In this document: piece by piece, positions 1 to 10,002 of the stretch
Layout: each line of letters opens with the position of its first letter
Numbering within the stretch: the first letter of the stretch is position 1
Origin: Prostheceraeus crozeri
Taxonomy: Eukaryota; Platyhelminthes; Polycladida; Euryleptidae
Direction of reading: 5' to 3'
Length of the DNA: 64,000 nt
Assembly (NCBI GenBank): GCA_907163375.1
Contig: CAJQUW010012497.1
Location: 62,001-126,000, forward strand
Made by a program: the position numbers and the translations under genes
The notes under the pieces: model-generated
Told to the model about the DNA's origin: nothing
Database searches by the model: none
The model's input: only the letters and a program-made list of their open reading frames with translations

Positions 1-49
1 AGTTAATGTAGCGTGGAAATTGATTTGCATTTATCGCAATTTCTAATGC

Positions 50-1373
50 GCTTATCGTATAGGAAGTGCTCCCCAGCGATATCCGAAAAATAGCATGGAA
101 GATCTGTCAATTTCAAAATTCTCGGTCTTGCAAGGCCCACAATTGTCATGTCTAAATATAATCTTTGAGATTAATGTCTCAACCATAGAAATTGATAACA
201 ATAAAGCCTCAAGAATGGAAGTAAAACCTCATGCAATACACAATAGCGGCACAAAAATCGCACGCATTTTCACTGAGATACATTTGTCAACGACTGAATC
301 AGTCACATGTGTAATTCTAAGTTTTTCATTGGTAGTTGATGCCCCGACTTGGTTCTCTCGGATACGCCGCGACCTCGAGTCAATTTCCATTAGTCAACTT
401 CTGATAAACAGTTGATTTATATAGTCTCAACGCCGAAGAACTCCTTCATTTAACAAAATCTAATGTTGACTTTCCTGCAAGCGCTGATGGTTACGAGTCG
501 TCTATTGAACAAGATTTTCCAATTTTACGTGCTACGAATAATACGATTTATATCCCATTTGGCTAAAATAACATTGCCGTTCAGCAGCAATATTCGCGCC
601 CGTTTAGAATCTAAATGAAAATATCTGAAGTTCACATTTTTGTACTATATTTGAAGAAGAACGATCACAGGTGATGCATCGCACGTCATCAAAAAAACAT
701 GAAGGGAAAACAATGTATTGATATGATTTGAAGTTTTCAAGCAAAAAACGAATTAACTCTCATCTCTTAGTAAAAAAAATCGTTGCTCGTCTGTTATTCA
801 CAGCAATCGTTATAATTCACATCTCCTAAATAGCAAGATTGGCACGGTCAATTTTGATTGTGGTCTAATCAATGCTCAAAACTAAGCATTGAATTGGTAA
901 TAGCAGTGTCAGTGACAGACTATGTCAAGTTCTCCAGAAACGCGAACAGTGTCTAAAAACTTTTTCCTTTCAACCAGTGCATTAAGATTACCTTTCTGGT
1001 CACAATTAGTAAGTTCCTGCATGTGCCATCGTGTTGCATTTGATTGCAGCTTAAATAAGCCGCCGCGCTTAAACTATCGAATAATATGGCTTCAACCTTC
1101 GATTAGCCCGTTTCAACGCCATGTAGACACTGCCATATGTAAAGACACGCTGAGATGTTTGGCAACTATCAATTCTGATAATGAACCACTAAGACCCGCA
1201 TTCTAACCGCACCAATTCCTACTGAGTAGAGAAATGAATTGTATCTATCAAAACATATGGAAATAAAAAAATATGGACAGCTATAAGACAAAAAGTGAAA
1301 CTGTGTAAAATGAAAGAGATATACCACAGGCAAATGCAAGAAAAAATCTTGAGTTTATAATGTCATTTCACAG
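50..1373. other. HSP70 3' flank, no gene recognised (copy A)
   Basis: This stretch lies downstream of the HSP70 stop codon. It contains short open frames, such as one of 106 codons at 95-415, that are also present in copy B. I recognise no protein family, RNA gene or transposon end. Identity between copies is expected from their youth and is not evidence of coding. The counterpart in B is about 27778-29099. Confidence 0.5.
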
Positions 1374-1538
1374 TCAATAAACTTCTTCAATCGTTGGTCC
1401 CTCTTGACTTCCAGTCGTTGATGAATCTCCGCATCCGCTTGACGGCGCAGTCCCAGACTCGTAGAGCTTTCTCATTATTGGTGAAGTAGCGGATTCTAAT
1501 TCTTTTCTCTTCTCTTCGAATTCTTCCTTTTCAGCAAG
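1374..1538 (-). CDS. HSP70: HSP70 copy A coding exon 4 with EEVY end
   Basis: Encodes [15 protein letters not shown], the end of the lid and a short Ser/Gly/Thr tail, ending in EEVY and TGA. The acceptor TTTTTTTCAG|CTT is strong. The terminal Asp bound by TPR co-chaperones is replaced by Tyr (TAT). Copy B has the same codon, so this is not a one-off reading error in one copy. Confidence 0.92.
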   Translation of the reverse strand, partial: LAEKEEFEEKRKELESATSPIMRKLYESGTAPSSGCGDSSTTGSQEGPTIEEVY

Positions 1539-4500
1539 CTGAAAAAAAGAATGATAAATTGAATAACTGTAAATTGCGAGCAGCAGTGGTGAGATGGAGC
1601 AAAAAGATGTTAGAATAGAATGAGCATGTCTGAAATATTGACCCTGGTATGATTTTGTGAAGGAAATCACAAGCTGTGAGGGGCGATTCAGCTTCTGTTG
1701 CATTTTTGCTGTAGTCATCATACAGTATCTGTAAAATGTGCCAAGCGTATTCTTAAACTTTTCGCCGAAAGACTATGGATTTGACATGCTGGAAGGTCAA
1801 ACGCATGACCTATTTTGAGAGTATTTAGTAAAAAGCTTGAACTTTTCCAATTTTCACAAACTTTCTGAGTGCTAGCGAGTCACTTCGATTTTCAATATCA
1901 GCATCATGTTGACATAACTTGAGTTTATGAAACACATCATGATCATCTATTATACCAAAGACATCGAATACAGTATTGGAAATTCAAATGTTATTTACAT
2001 GCTGTTTAACTTTATATAGTATTGGGAAACTTTCTTTGGAAAATATTAAGGTAAAACTCCAATCAGGTCGTCGATTTTATTTAAGTTACAAAATCCGACC
2101 GATCTTCGGCGTCCAGCGCCTTCAGTGGTCGATCTGACAATAACGTGTAAAAACGTGCACCACCGTTATTGAAAGATTGACCACTGGAGGCGCTAGACGC
2201 CGAAGATCTGTCGGATTTTTTTAAGTCAAACTACAATAACTTATTTTTCGAAAATCATTGTAATCTCCCGTCGTCTGGTCAATTACGCTATTTGGGGAAA
2301 CTGCTGTTGATTTTGTCATAATAACTTTCCTCTGAGCATCTCTAGAACATCATATTACATGCTTTCTAGAAATTTAGGAGCTCATCACTTTTAAACCTCG
2401 CATATTGCTACCAATCGCATTTCATTAGCAACATTGTTCACTTCATGTTCCAACAGCAGACAAATGCATTCATACATACGGCAATGACCGAGCAGGCGAA
2501 ATTTATCTGTGATTAGAGTATCTTGTGATTTCACTTTACAAAATGAATTACTTACTCATTTTCTCTAGATTAAATCTCCGAAAAGTAACTTTCATCAAGA
2601 ACGTGAGTAATCTCAGTTTCTGAACCCCGTGGATTTATCTCATCATAACAACATGTTTCCTAGTCTAAAGAAATCATGGAGATAACTATGATGGCACTCC
2701 TTTTGACTAGAGATACAGTATCAATGAAATTCCAGCATTATCAAAGGCTGTATGGTAAAATTTTATCTCGATGGCAATAGAGTGGTAAAGCTTATCTGAA
2801 TTACACATGTACATTTTTCCATGATAGCAGGTTATTTATGCATAGCAGGCATTTTCGATGTATATTAATTCATGGTTGCACTAATTAAGGTATTTGTGAG
2901 TATTTTTGATAAACAACCGTGAATTCACTCGATAAGTTTTAAAATATTTTCTGTTATTGAAGCTAAATTTGACACACATTTCTTAGGGCAGATAAATTTT
3001 TTAATCATTGCTTGATTTTTTAGTAGAAATCCTCGAACCACTTCAAGCATATTTTTTGCATAAAAATATAAACATGCTGAGCTGCAATTGCTCGATCGAC
3101 CGCGCACAACAGTAGTCAATACACTAACTGGATTACACGGATACCTGGTTTATCTGGATGCAAAATTATGCACTCAAGCTGTTTAAAATCTTACCTGATT
3201 CTGATCCAACCATGAAATGGTTTCTTTACAAGCGGTCATTATGGTCTCGCGATCGTCTTCAGTCAATTTTTCAGCAATCTTTGCATCATCCAATGAATGT
3301 TGAATGGAGAAAGTATATGACTCCAGTGAATTCTTGGCCGAGATTCGATCACGCTGTCTGTCGTCCTCTGCTTTGTATTTTTCTCCTTCGGCCACCATGC
3401 GGTCAATGTCTTTCTGTGATAGTCGTCCGGAATCATTTGTTATCGTAATTTGTTGAACTTTACCAGTTGTCGTCTCCTTCGCAGTAACATGAAGAATACT
3501 GTTAGCGTCGATGTCGAATGTTACTTCAATCTTAGGAACCCCACGAGGCGCAGGAGGAATTCCTGTCAATTCAAATTGTCCTAGCTCATTGTTGTCACGC
3601 GTCATTGCCCGTTCTCCTTCGAATACCTATAGAAACAAATGAAAGTTCATGGCTTGGATGTTTGTGAACCCGTTATGGGAGTGAAGCTGAATTGTCGATT
3701 GATATTTTTCATCTTATCTTTATCTAAAGTTTTTTTCTTGTCAAGAAGATAATATCAACACTGCTGCTCGTTTTTTCAGAATAATTGTGCGTTAATGTAT
3801 TTTTAAAAATGCAAAGGTAAACAACATTAAACTATCAAACCTCAACAGATGTAGCCACCACGAGACATGTTTCGGCCTGTTGGGCCTCATCAGTCGTGGG
3901 TAGGTTTGTACCAGCGACGTTGGAGCTAGAGGACGTGCAAGCATACCCTCTAACCACAAGGCCACCGGACCATCTATTGAGAGAGTGAAACCTACCCTCG
4001 ACTGATGAGGCCCAACAAGCTGAAACATGCCTCGTGGTGGTTGCATCTGTTGAGATTTGATAAATTTATCAATTGCCAGGTTACTTGTCTAAACAACATT
4101 AATAATGAATAATGCAATCATTGAATTTACATCTAAAGTAATTAAATTACATCTGCCACTTATAATCAAAAATTTTAAGAATGCGCTAAGCTAAAGCCGT
4201 TCTAGTTAAGGTTGCAACTACATAAAATCTGTAATTGAAAAATATAGGCACATTCAAAAATGAAAAGAGGCTATTATTGTTTCTGTCAACAAGGATGTTG
4301 GTATCAGAGGGATATCAAAGGCGTTGATTCCTCGTTTTCTGACATATTTAATCTTTCTAAACAGATGACTGCAAACAGTGGAGTCTGAATAATCCGGTCT
4401 TTTAAAATCCGACTGTCGCATCAGCCGAGCCGGTGCATGTGGATAGATTCAGCTCAAATGCATATTCCCTGATTTGGCAATCCACATTCCTCGATAATCC

Positions 4501-7500
4501 AGTCATTTGAGTGGGAACGGATCGGGAGCAGAACTGAAACGCAGGCCAATCGGAGCGGAGCGGACTTAGAACTGCTTGCAACATACATAATTACGTTGGA
4601 ATGAAAATAGAGTGCCATGTACAATAATGCCATATAGCCTGCTACATTTAAAAATTAACGAGTAGAATCCTGTTATAACCTAACTTAGTCATTATCTCAA
4701 GAAATCTTGTCATCTTATGCGCGCATGCTTCATGCAAGTCATCAACTGTTCATTATGCTATTCATGGTACAACCGAATAGAGCTAGTTATGTGTCACTTT
4801 TTATTGCCTAGGGAGTTCAGAGGGTTCACTGTAAACGATCGCATGACAAAGCTAGACGTGAGTGAGTCAGTGCAATGTCAGCAGAATCCATTCTATTCAC
4901 ACCTTCCTATACACCCATTGAATACCACAAACCAACATTATACAGCAATTTCAACGATACAAGTGCGCGTGTTTTTATGTGAGCGTATGAGATCGAATAG
5001 ATATTATGTTGAAACTGGAGCAAAGCTGAGTGGTGAAAGATGAAGATGAAGATGAGCGGAGACGCTCTTGAGGGTGCGGGGAGTGGAGCTGGTAGAATTT
5101 CACCGCCCCAGATCCCGGCACTTTTATCAGTATATTCTTAATCTTCTCTCTGTATCTTGACAGGTCTAGATAGTCTGAGATCGTAGGTTTGAGTCCTACC
5201 CGCCGCACTTCTTTTGCATGGCAGTGTGATCCATCGTTGATTCCACTTCATTAATTTATAGTAACATGAATTCTTAATTAACATCGTTGTACCACTTCGT
5301 TGTAACATCGTTGATTCCACTTCATTAATTTATAGTAACATGAATTCTTAATCTTTATGAAAAGATAGTTGGTGTATTTTTGAAAAGACAAGCTCCAATA
5401 ATAAATTACTTCCACTCACTTTGGAAACATCATTTTTATTCATCAGCTATGTTAGACAAACAACGAAAATGCCTTTTCCTATATTTTCTTCTCATTAGAA
5501 ATTCTCTCATTCAAATGTTATGTTAATTACTTATTGAATGGTGTGACATCAGAATAGTCATAGTACGTGGAAGCAACAATTCTACAACAGTTCCTTTGTT
5601 AAATTTTCATCATTGTCATCATGCTCTGTGCAACGTTCCCATGTACCGCTATTTGTACTGGAATAAAGTCTTTTTATGATTATTATTATTATTATATCAT
5701 TAACAATAATGTCATGCAAAATGACTCACTTTGATGTTCACTCCAGACTGATTATCAGAATACGTTGTAAAAGTTTCTGTATACTTGAATGGGATTCGGG
5801 AATTCCGCTTGATTATTGGTGTCATTAATCCTCCAGCCGTTTCTATGCCTAGCGATAGAGGTGCGACATCAATCAGCAACACGTCCTGAACCGCAGAAGA
5901 CGTATCTCCACTTAGAATAGCTGCTTGAACGGCTGCTCCATAAGCGACAGCTTCATCCGGATTGATCGACTTGTTCAAAGCTTTTCCATTGAAAAAGTCT
6001 TGAAGAAGCCGTTGAATCTTTGGAATCCGAGTTGAACCACCAACGAGGACGATCTCGTCTATTGCTGATTTATCCAATTTCGCGTCACGTAAGGCATTTT
6101 CGACAGGTTCTAATGTTGAACGAAAGAGATCAGAACAAAGTTCCTCAAATCGTGCCCGACCTATAGTTGTGTAAAAGTCAATGCCCTCAAAAAGGGCGTC
6201 AATTTCAATACTTGCTTGTGTACCAGCACTGAGAGTGCGCTTTGCTCGTTCACATGCCGTTCGCAAGCGACGTACAGCTCGTTTATTACTTGATATGTCT
6301 TTGCTATATTTCCGCTTGAATTCCTTCATAAAATGCTCTACTAGTCGATTATCGAAATCTTCCCCACCTAAATGAGTATTTCCTGAAGTTGATTTCACTT
6401 CAAATATTCCTCCATCGATCGCCAAGACAGACACATCAAATGTTCCCCCTCCAAGATCAAATATCAATACATGTCGCTCTTTGTCACTTTTCTTGTCCAA
6501 TCCGTAGGCTATCGCAGCAGCTGTTGGCTCATTGATAATCCTGATAACATTTAATCCCGCTATTACTCCAGCATCTTTAGTGGCCTGTCGCTGGCTGTCG
6601 TTGAAGTAGGCTGGTACAGTTATTACAGCGTCTGTTGCACTCCGACCTAAATAAGCTTCAGCAGTTTCCTTCATTTTCATAAGGACCATAGATGATATCT
6701 CCTCGGGATTAAATTGCCTGTTTTCGCCTCTGTAGTCAACTCCAATCTTTGGTTTAGAGTTTTCATTCAAAACACGAAATGGCCAATGTCTCATGTCAGT
6801 CTGTACAGACGTTTCATCAAAGCGACGTCCGATTAATCGTTTAGCATCTGAAAGAAAATAACACAATTTAATATGAATATCCTTGCGAGCATCTCGATAA
6901 GTAAAAAACCTGAAAATTGTCAACCTTGAAACACATGAACTAAGGGAAGAGACCCATGTCCTCATGTGCTATGTCATTTCTTCGAGTAGGATGCCATAAG
7001 ACAAATAACGAAAAGGTAGTGATCTTTCAATATCTCACACTCATCAGTTATTATATTGTCTCGCACCTTTAAATAGACTCCAATTCGTAATTTGTGAGAT
7101 TTCGAATTAAAATGAATGAGCACGAGTAAAGAGTGCATGAGGAATACTGTACAGGCGAAAAAAACCGGCTGTCGACCGGCGAATGTTTCGAACGATGAAT
7201 AATTAGATAATTAGATTGGGCGGGTTTTTTTCGTCAGAACAGTAACTGCAGTTGAGTTAAACAACATTGCTTCAGTTCACTCATTAGAAGGACAATTTTC
7301 TGAACTCTCTGCAATAGCTCTCTAAAATTAATAGCTGCATTAAAACAATTATGAAAATGAGTGAATGGTATTAAATTCAGTGACAAAAAATTAATTCTCA
7401 TCTCACTTCGATGAGATATGGTTAACCATAGAAACATTTGCCAAAAGTCACTGATTTTTTCTCCAGACATGTGTCAATTTGTACTTGTGAAATGTAACTG

Positions 7501-10002
7501 ACTACAATTACTAATTACTCCATTCTTCCTCAATTGCATTTCAAATATTTTACAGTTACTTTAGATGGCTGCTGGTTCTTAAAATGGATTTTGACTAGGG
7601 ATTTTAAAAAACACCTCTTGTTTTAAAACAATAAAAAACATTTGTTTTAAAACATGTTTAAAACACCAGAATAAAAAACAGGTGTTTTTTATTGTTTTTT
7701 ATTATTTCTGAAAAGATGAAAATTCATCAATAAAAAGGATCATGAATCCATTCTATCGATCAAAACTTCTCCTAATTTCCTCAAACTGCAAAATTTTGTA
7801 AGACAAGCTTGATAGAAATAGAGCAAACAAGGGCTTAAATAGCAAAGCCTTTGCAGTCAATCAAAATAAACTCATCGGAGCCATTCCCTCAAGCGATCAT
7901 AGCATCTAGTATTTAGAAGCTGCCAATCCCTATTTGTCATTTTCATATTTGACTAACATTTTGAGTCTCATTGTATCAAAGCATTTTTTGGAATTTTCAG
8001 TACATTGGTCTGCTCTGTATTGTTCTGTGAATAAAGGGGATCATTTTGCAGTTTCTTTCATTAAAAATGGCCACCTGCACGAAGAGTAATTACAAAAATT
8101 GATTTGGTGACTGTCGACTTCTTTGATGTGTATTTGAGCGACATTGCTACCACAGACGTTTAATAAAGCATCGAAATGATTTTTTCGCTCTTACCGCGTT
8201 ATTTCTTTACCGATTTCACTGGGATAAACATGTTTATGAATCAAATTTGAAGGAGATGTCAATAGCATAAGTGATTTCTAAATTATGGTAAGTAAAATTT
8301 TCGATAATTATGAAGCATCGGTTCCCTTTGAAGTGACGGCGAGTTTGAGGTGTGGCTTATCAAGACAATGAAGTGGACAGTCAGTCTCAGCCCATCCTTC
8401 TCGCTGCTGATTTCGAGAAAAGATGTAAAACTTTTTGCTGTTAACGTGACTCAACCAATCACATTTCAACTTAGAGGATAGGTATCTAATGCATTGACAG
8501 TTGTTTTTCATTCAACTTCTTATTCGTCGATTGACATGTCAACAGTACGCGGAAGACCAAAATCGAAGATTGTGACCAAATATTTTTTATTTTCTGAATC
8601 CTCTGAATCCGACGATCAGAAGAAAGATGAGAAGAAGTGTGTCTTTTGTCAATGGACATCGAAAGTTGGGACATCGCGTCTTCTTGATCACCTCGTGAAA
8701 TGTAAGAATTGCCCTGAAAATGTTGTCAAAAAAGTTAATACGGAACGCGGAATACAGCCGACCCAGACTGCTTGTTCAACTTTTTTGACCTGGATGGAAA
8801 TGGTATAGCCAGCTCAGTGACATCATCAGCTGCACCATCAACCTCTTCGCATCCTCCTGAATCTACTGATCTTCCAAGACCGAGTAAGGTCTTCTCGCAC
8901 TAAACTGTTCTTGTGTTTTGACTGAAACAGCAGACTTAAAATCTAGTAATAGGCGGCAAAATCAAATAACCATTAACAGCAAAGCAAACCTTTAACCACA
9001 ATGTATATGTAGTATATGTCTTCTGATAACAAAATGCCGTTGCGCTAAATGAATAAAAAACATTTTAAAGCAATAAAAAACACGCGAATAAAAAACATGT
9101 TTTTTAAAACCCCTAATTTTGACAATAAGTTTCGTCTTAAATTTCTTCAAAAAAGTTGCCATTACTTGTACTACTGGTATCTAAGTATAAATTCACAATG
9201 TCGTATTATTAGCAGTCACTGCAAAGCATTATCGAAGGGGAGACTGCAGTCATTTATAAGCTGATGATTGAATACCTAACTGTGCTGACTGCCAAGTAAT
9301 TTCAATTACTTCTCAATTACTTGTCTACAAATGTAATTGATTACAGTTGCAAATTGCTCATCAGAAAATGTAATTGATTACAATTACTTATTACAGTAAA
9401 TGTAATTTCAATTGTGTAGTTGTAATTGCAATTACAACACAAGTCTGATTTTCTCCTACCTCAAGTCTACGATGCATTTGAATAGGGCACTTAAAAACGC
9501 ATCAGGTTTTGCTTTTGCCCAGTAATTTGTATGACTTTCGCATGTTACTTGCAACTGAATACTATTAGAGCTACCAATCAGATGCCTGCAAAAAAATTCA
9601 TGGGTCAAAAATGTTCAGCGTCTCTAAATCATGACATGAATATCAAGAGCTCGATTAAATTTTCCTTCTTCTGAGCCAACTTTGTAACCCATCGAATTGA
9701 CAACATTTTTCGAGAATGATCTTTAACTGTTTGTATCCAATTTTAAATATTTTTGCAACTACTCACTCCATATTACGCAAGTACTTTCACTCACCAAAAA
9801 CTGTGTTGTTGGGATTCATTGCGACCTGATTTTTGGCTGCGTCGCCGATCAAGCGTTCGGTGTCGGTGAATGCAACATAGCTGGGTGTAGTGCGATTTCC
9901 TTGGTCATTTGCAATAATCTCCACCTTTCCATGCTGGAAAACTCCTACGCAGGAGTAGGTAGTTCCAAGATCAATACCAATTGCTGGACCCTTTTCAGTC
10001 AT
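1374..10002 (-). CDS. HSP70: Cytosolic HSP70 chaperone, copy A (four coding exons)
   Basis: ATP-driven cytosolic/nuclear Hsp70 chaperone. Coding exons read 10002-9795, 6847-5730, 3626-3195 and 1538-1374, with GT-AG junctions in phases 1, 0 and 0, giving 640 residues, normal for the family. All three Hsp70 signatures are present: IDLGTTYS near the N-terminus, [14 protein letters not shown], and [15 protein letters not shown] substrate-binding domain ([13 protein letters not shown]) and a short Gly/Ser-rich tail follow. I chose the ATG at 10002 ([13 protein letters not shown]). The in-frame ATG at 10020 lies in TTCATTTTAG, which looks like a splice acceptor, so a 5' UTR intron is likely. The protein ends GPTIEEVY rather than GPTIEEVD. 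Introns 1-3 hold a hAT derivative and two foldback repeats. Family assignment is certain; the precise start is likely. Confidence 0.95.
2091..2222. repeat. Foldback (MITE-like) inverted repeat in HSP70 intron 3
   Basis: Two arms of about 55 bp, starting AAAATCCGACCGATCTTCGG and ending with its near-perfect reverse complement, surround a loop of about 18 bases. Arm mismatches are few (roughly one in ten). The copy B equivalent is at about 29814-29945. Such a foldback would form a long hairpin in the pre-mRNA. It looks like a short non-autonomous DNA element; I see no clear target duplication. Confidence 0.85.
3195..3626 (-). CDS. HSP70: HSP70 copy A coding exon 3
   Basis: Encodes [20 protein letters not shown] through [10 protein letters not shown]: the rest of the beta-sandwich substrate-binding domain and the start of the helical lid. 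The acceptor is TTTCTATAG|GTA and the donor CAG|GTAAGA. Confidence 0.94.
3835..4060. repeat. Foldback inverted repeat in HSP70 intron 2
   Basis: Two arms of about 72 bp run from TCAAACCTCAACAGATG to its reverse complement CATCTGTTGAGATTTGA. They share the word TTGGGCCTCATCAGTCG and enclose about 80 bp. On the minus strand the middle reads TGGCCTTGTGGTTAGAGG, close to a tRNA A box, but I find no convincing B box. It may be a SINE-like or foldback element. Copy B has it at 31558-31783, where the outermost arm bases match perfectly. Confidence 0.82.
5730..6847 (-). CDS. HSP70: HSP70 copy A coding exon 2
   Basis: Encodes most of the ATPase domain, from [12 protein letters not shown] to the start of the substrate-binding domain at [10 protein letters not shown]. 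The acceptor is TTTTCTTTCAG|AT and the donor AAA|GTGAGTC. It carries the second and third Hsp70 signatures and the interdomain linker region ([15 protein letters not shown]). Confidence 0.95.
7596..9115. mobile_element. Non-autonomous hAT element with BED-finger remnant (copy A)
   Basis: Terminal inverted repeats begin TAGGG[AG]TTTTAAAAAACA, and the element is flanked by a perfect 8-bp target duplication ATTTTGAC (7588-7595 and 9116-9123), the hAT hallmark. The ends are rich in AATAAAAAACA words. Inside is one open frame (8494-8808) with a BED-type zinc finger but no transposase catalytic domain, so it is an internally shortened derivative. It sits in HSP70 intron 1, predates the duplication and recurs in copy B and partly in mosaic C. 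Confidence 0.88.
8494..8808 (+). pseudogene. BED zinc-finger fragment of a hAT transposase
   Basis: A frame of 104 codons whose recognisable part runs from [13 protein letters not shown] to CPENVVKK. It has Cys-x2-Cys (CVFC), then His and Cys in HLVKC, in the arrangement of BED DNA-binding fingers of hAT transposases, preceded by an acidic Ser/Asp-rich stretch. The RNase-H-like catalytic core and dimerisation domain are missing. A Ser/Pro-rich reading continues briefly in another frame downstream. It is the remaining N-terminal exon of a transposase, not a host gene as far as can be seen. The copy B equivalent is 38678-38992. Confidence 0.7.
9297..9445. repeat. AATTAC-rich palindromic tract in HSP70 intron 1
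   Basis: Repeated TGTAATTGATTACAATTAC-type palindromes and AATTACTT words cluster here. A weaker related run (AACTGACTACAATTACTAATTAC) lies on the other side of the BED-hAT element at about 7495-7530. This may be the edge of an older transposon into which the BED-hAT jumped. The copy B equivalent is about 39487-39635. Confidence 0.55.
9795..10002 (-). CDS. HSP70: HSP70 copy A coding exon 1
   Basis: Encodes the first 69 codons of the nucleotide-binding domain, including the phosphate-binding loop [13 protein letters not shown]. The donor is TTTTTG|GTGAGTG. The split codon G|AT restores the Asp of DAKRLIGRR in the next exon. Confidence 0.92.

Noticed and set aside
95-415. 106-codon frame identical in both copies
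   Set aside because: Identity follows from the youth of the duplication. There is no domain, no splice context and no start context of note.
5185-5208. Possible tRNA gene (T-arm and B box)
   Set aside because: Only the 3' part of a tRNA is present. The nearest A-box-like word is about 100 bases upstream and no cloverleaf can be drawn.
7155-7240. Small inverted pair around CGAAAAAAACC / GGTTTTTTTCG
   Set aside because: The arms match only about two thirds and there is no target duplication; chance or decay is as likely.
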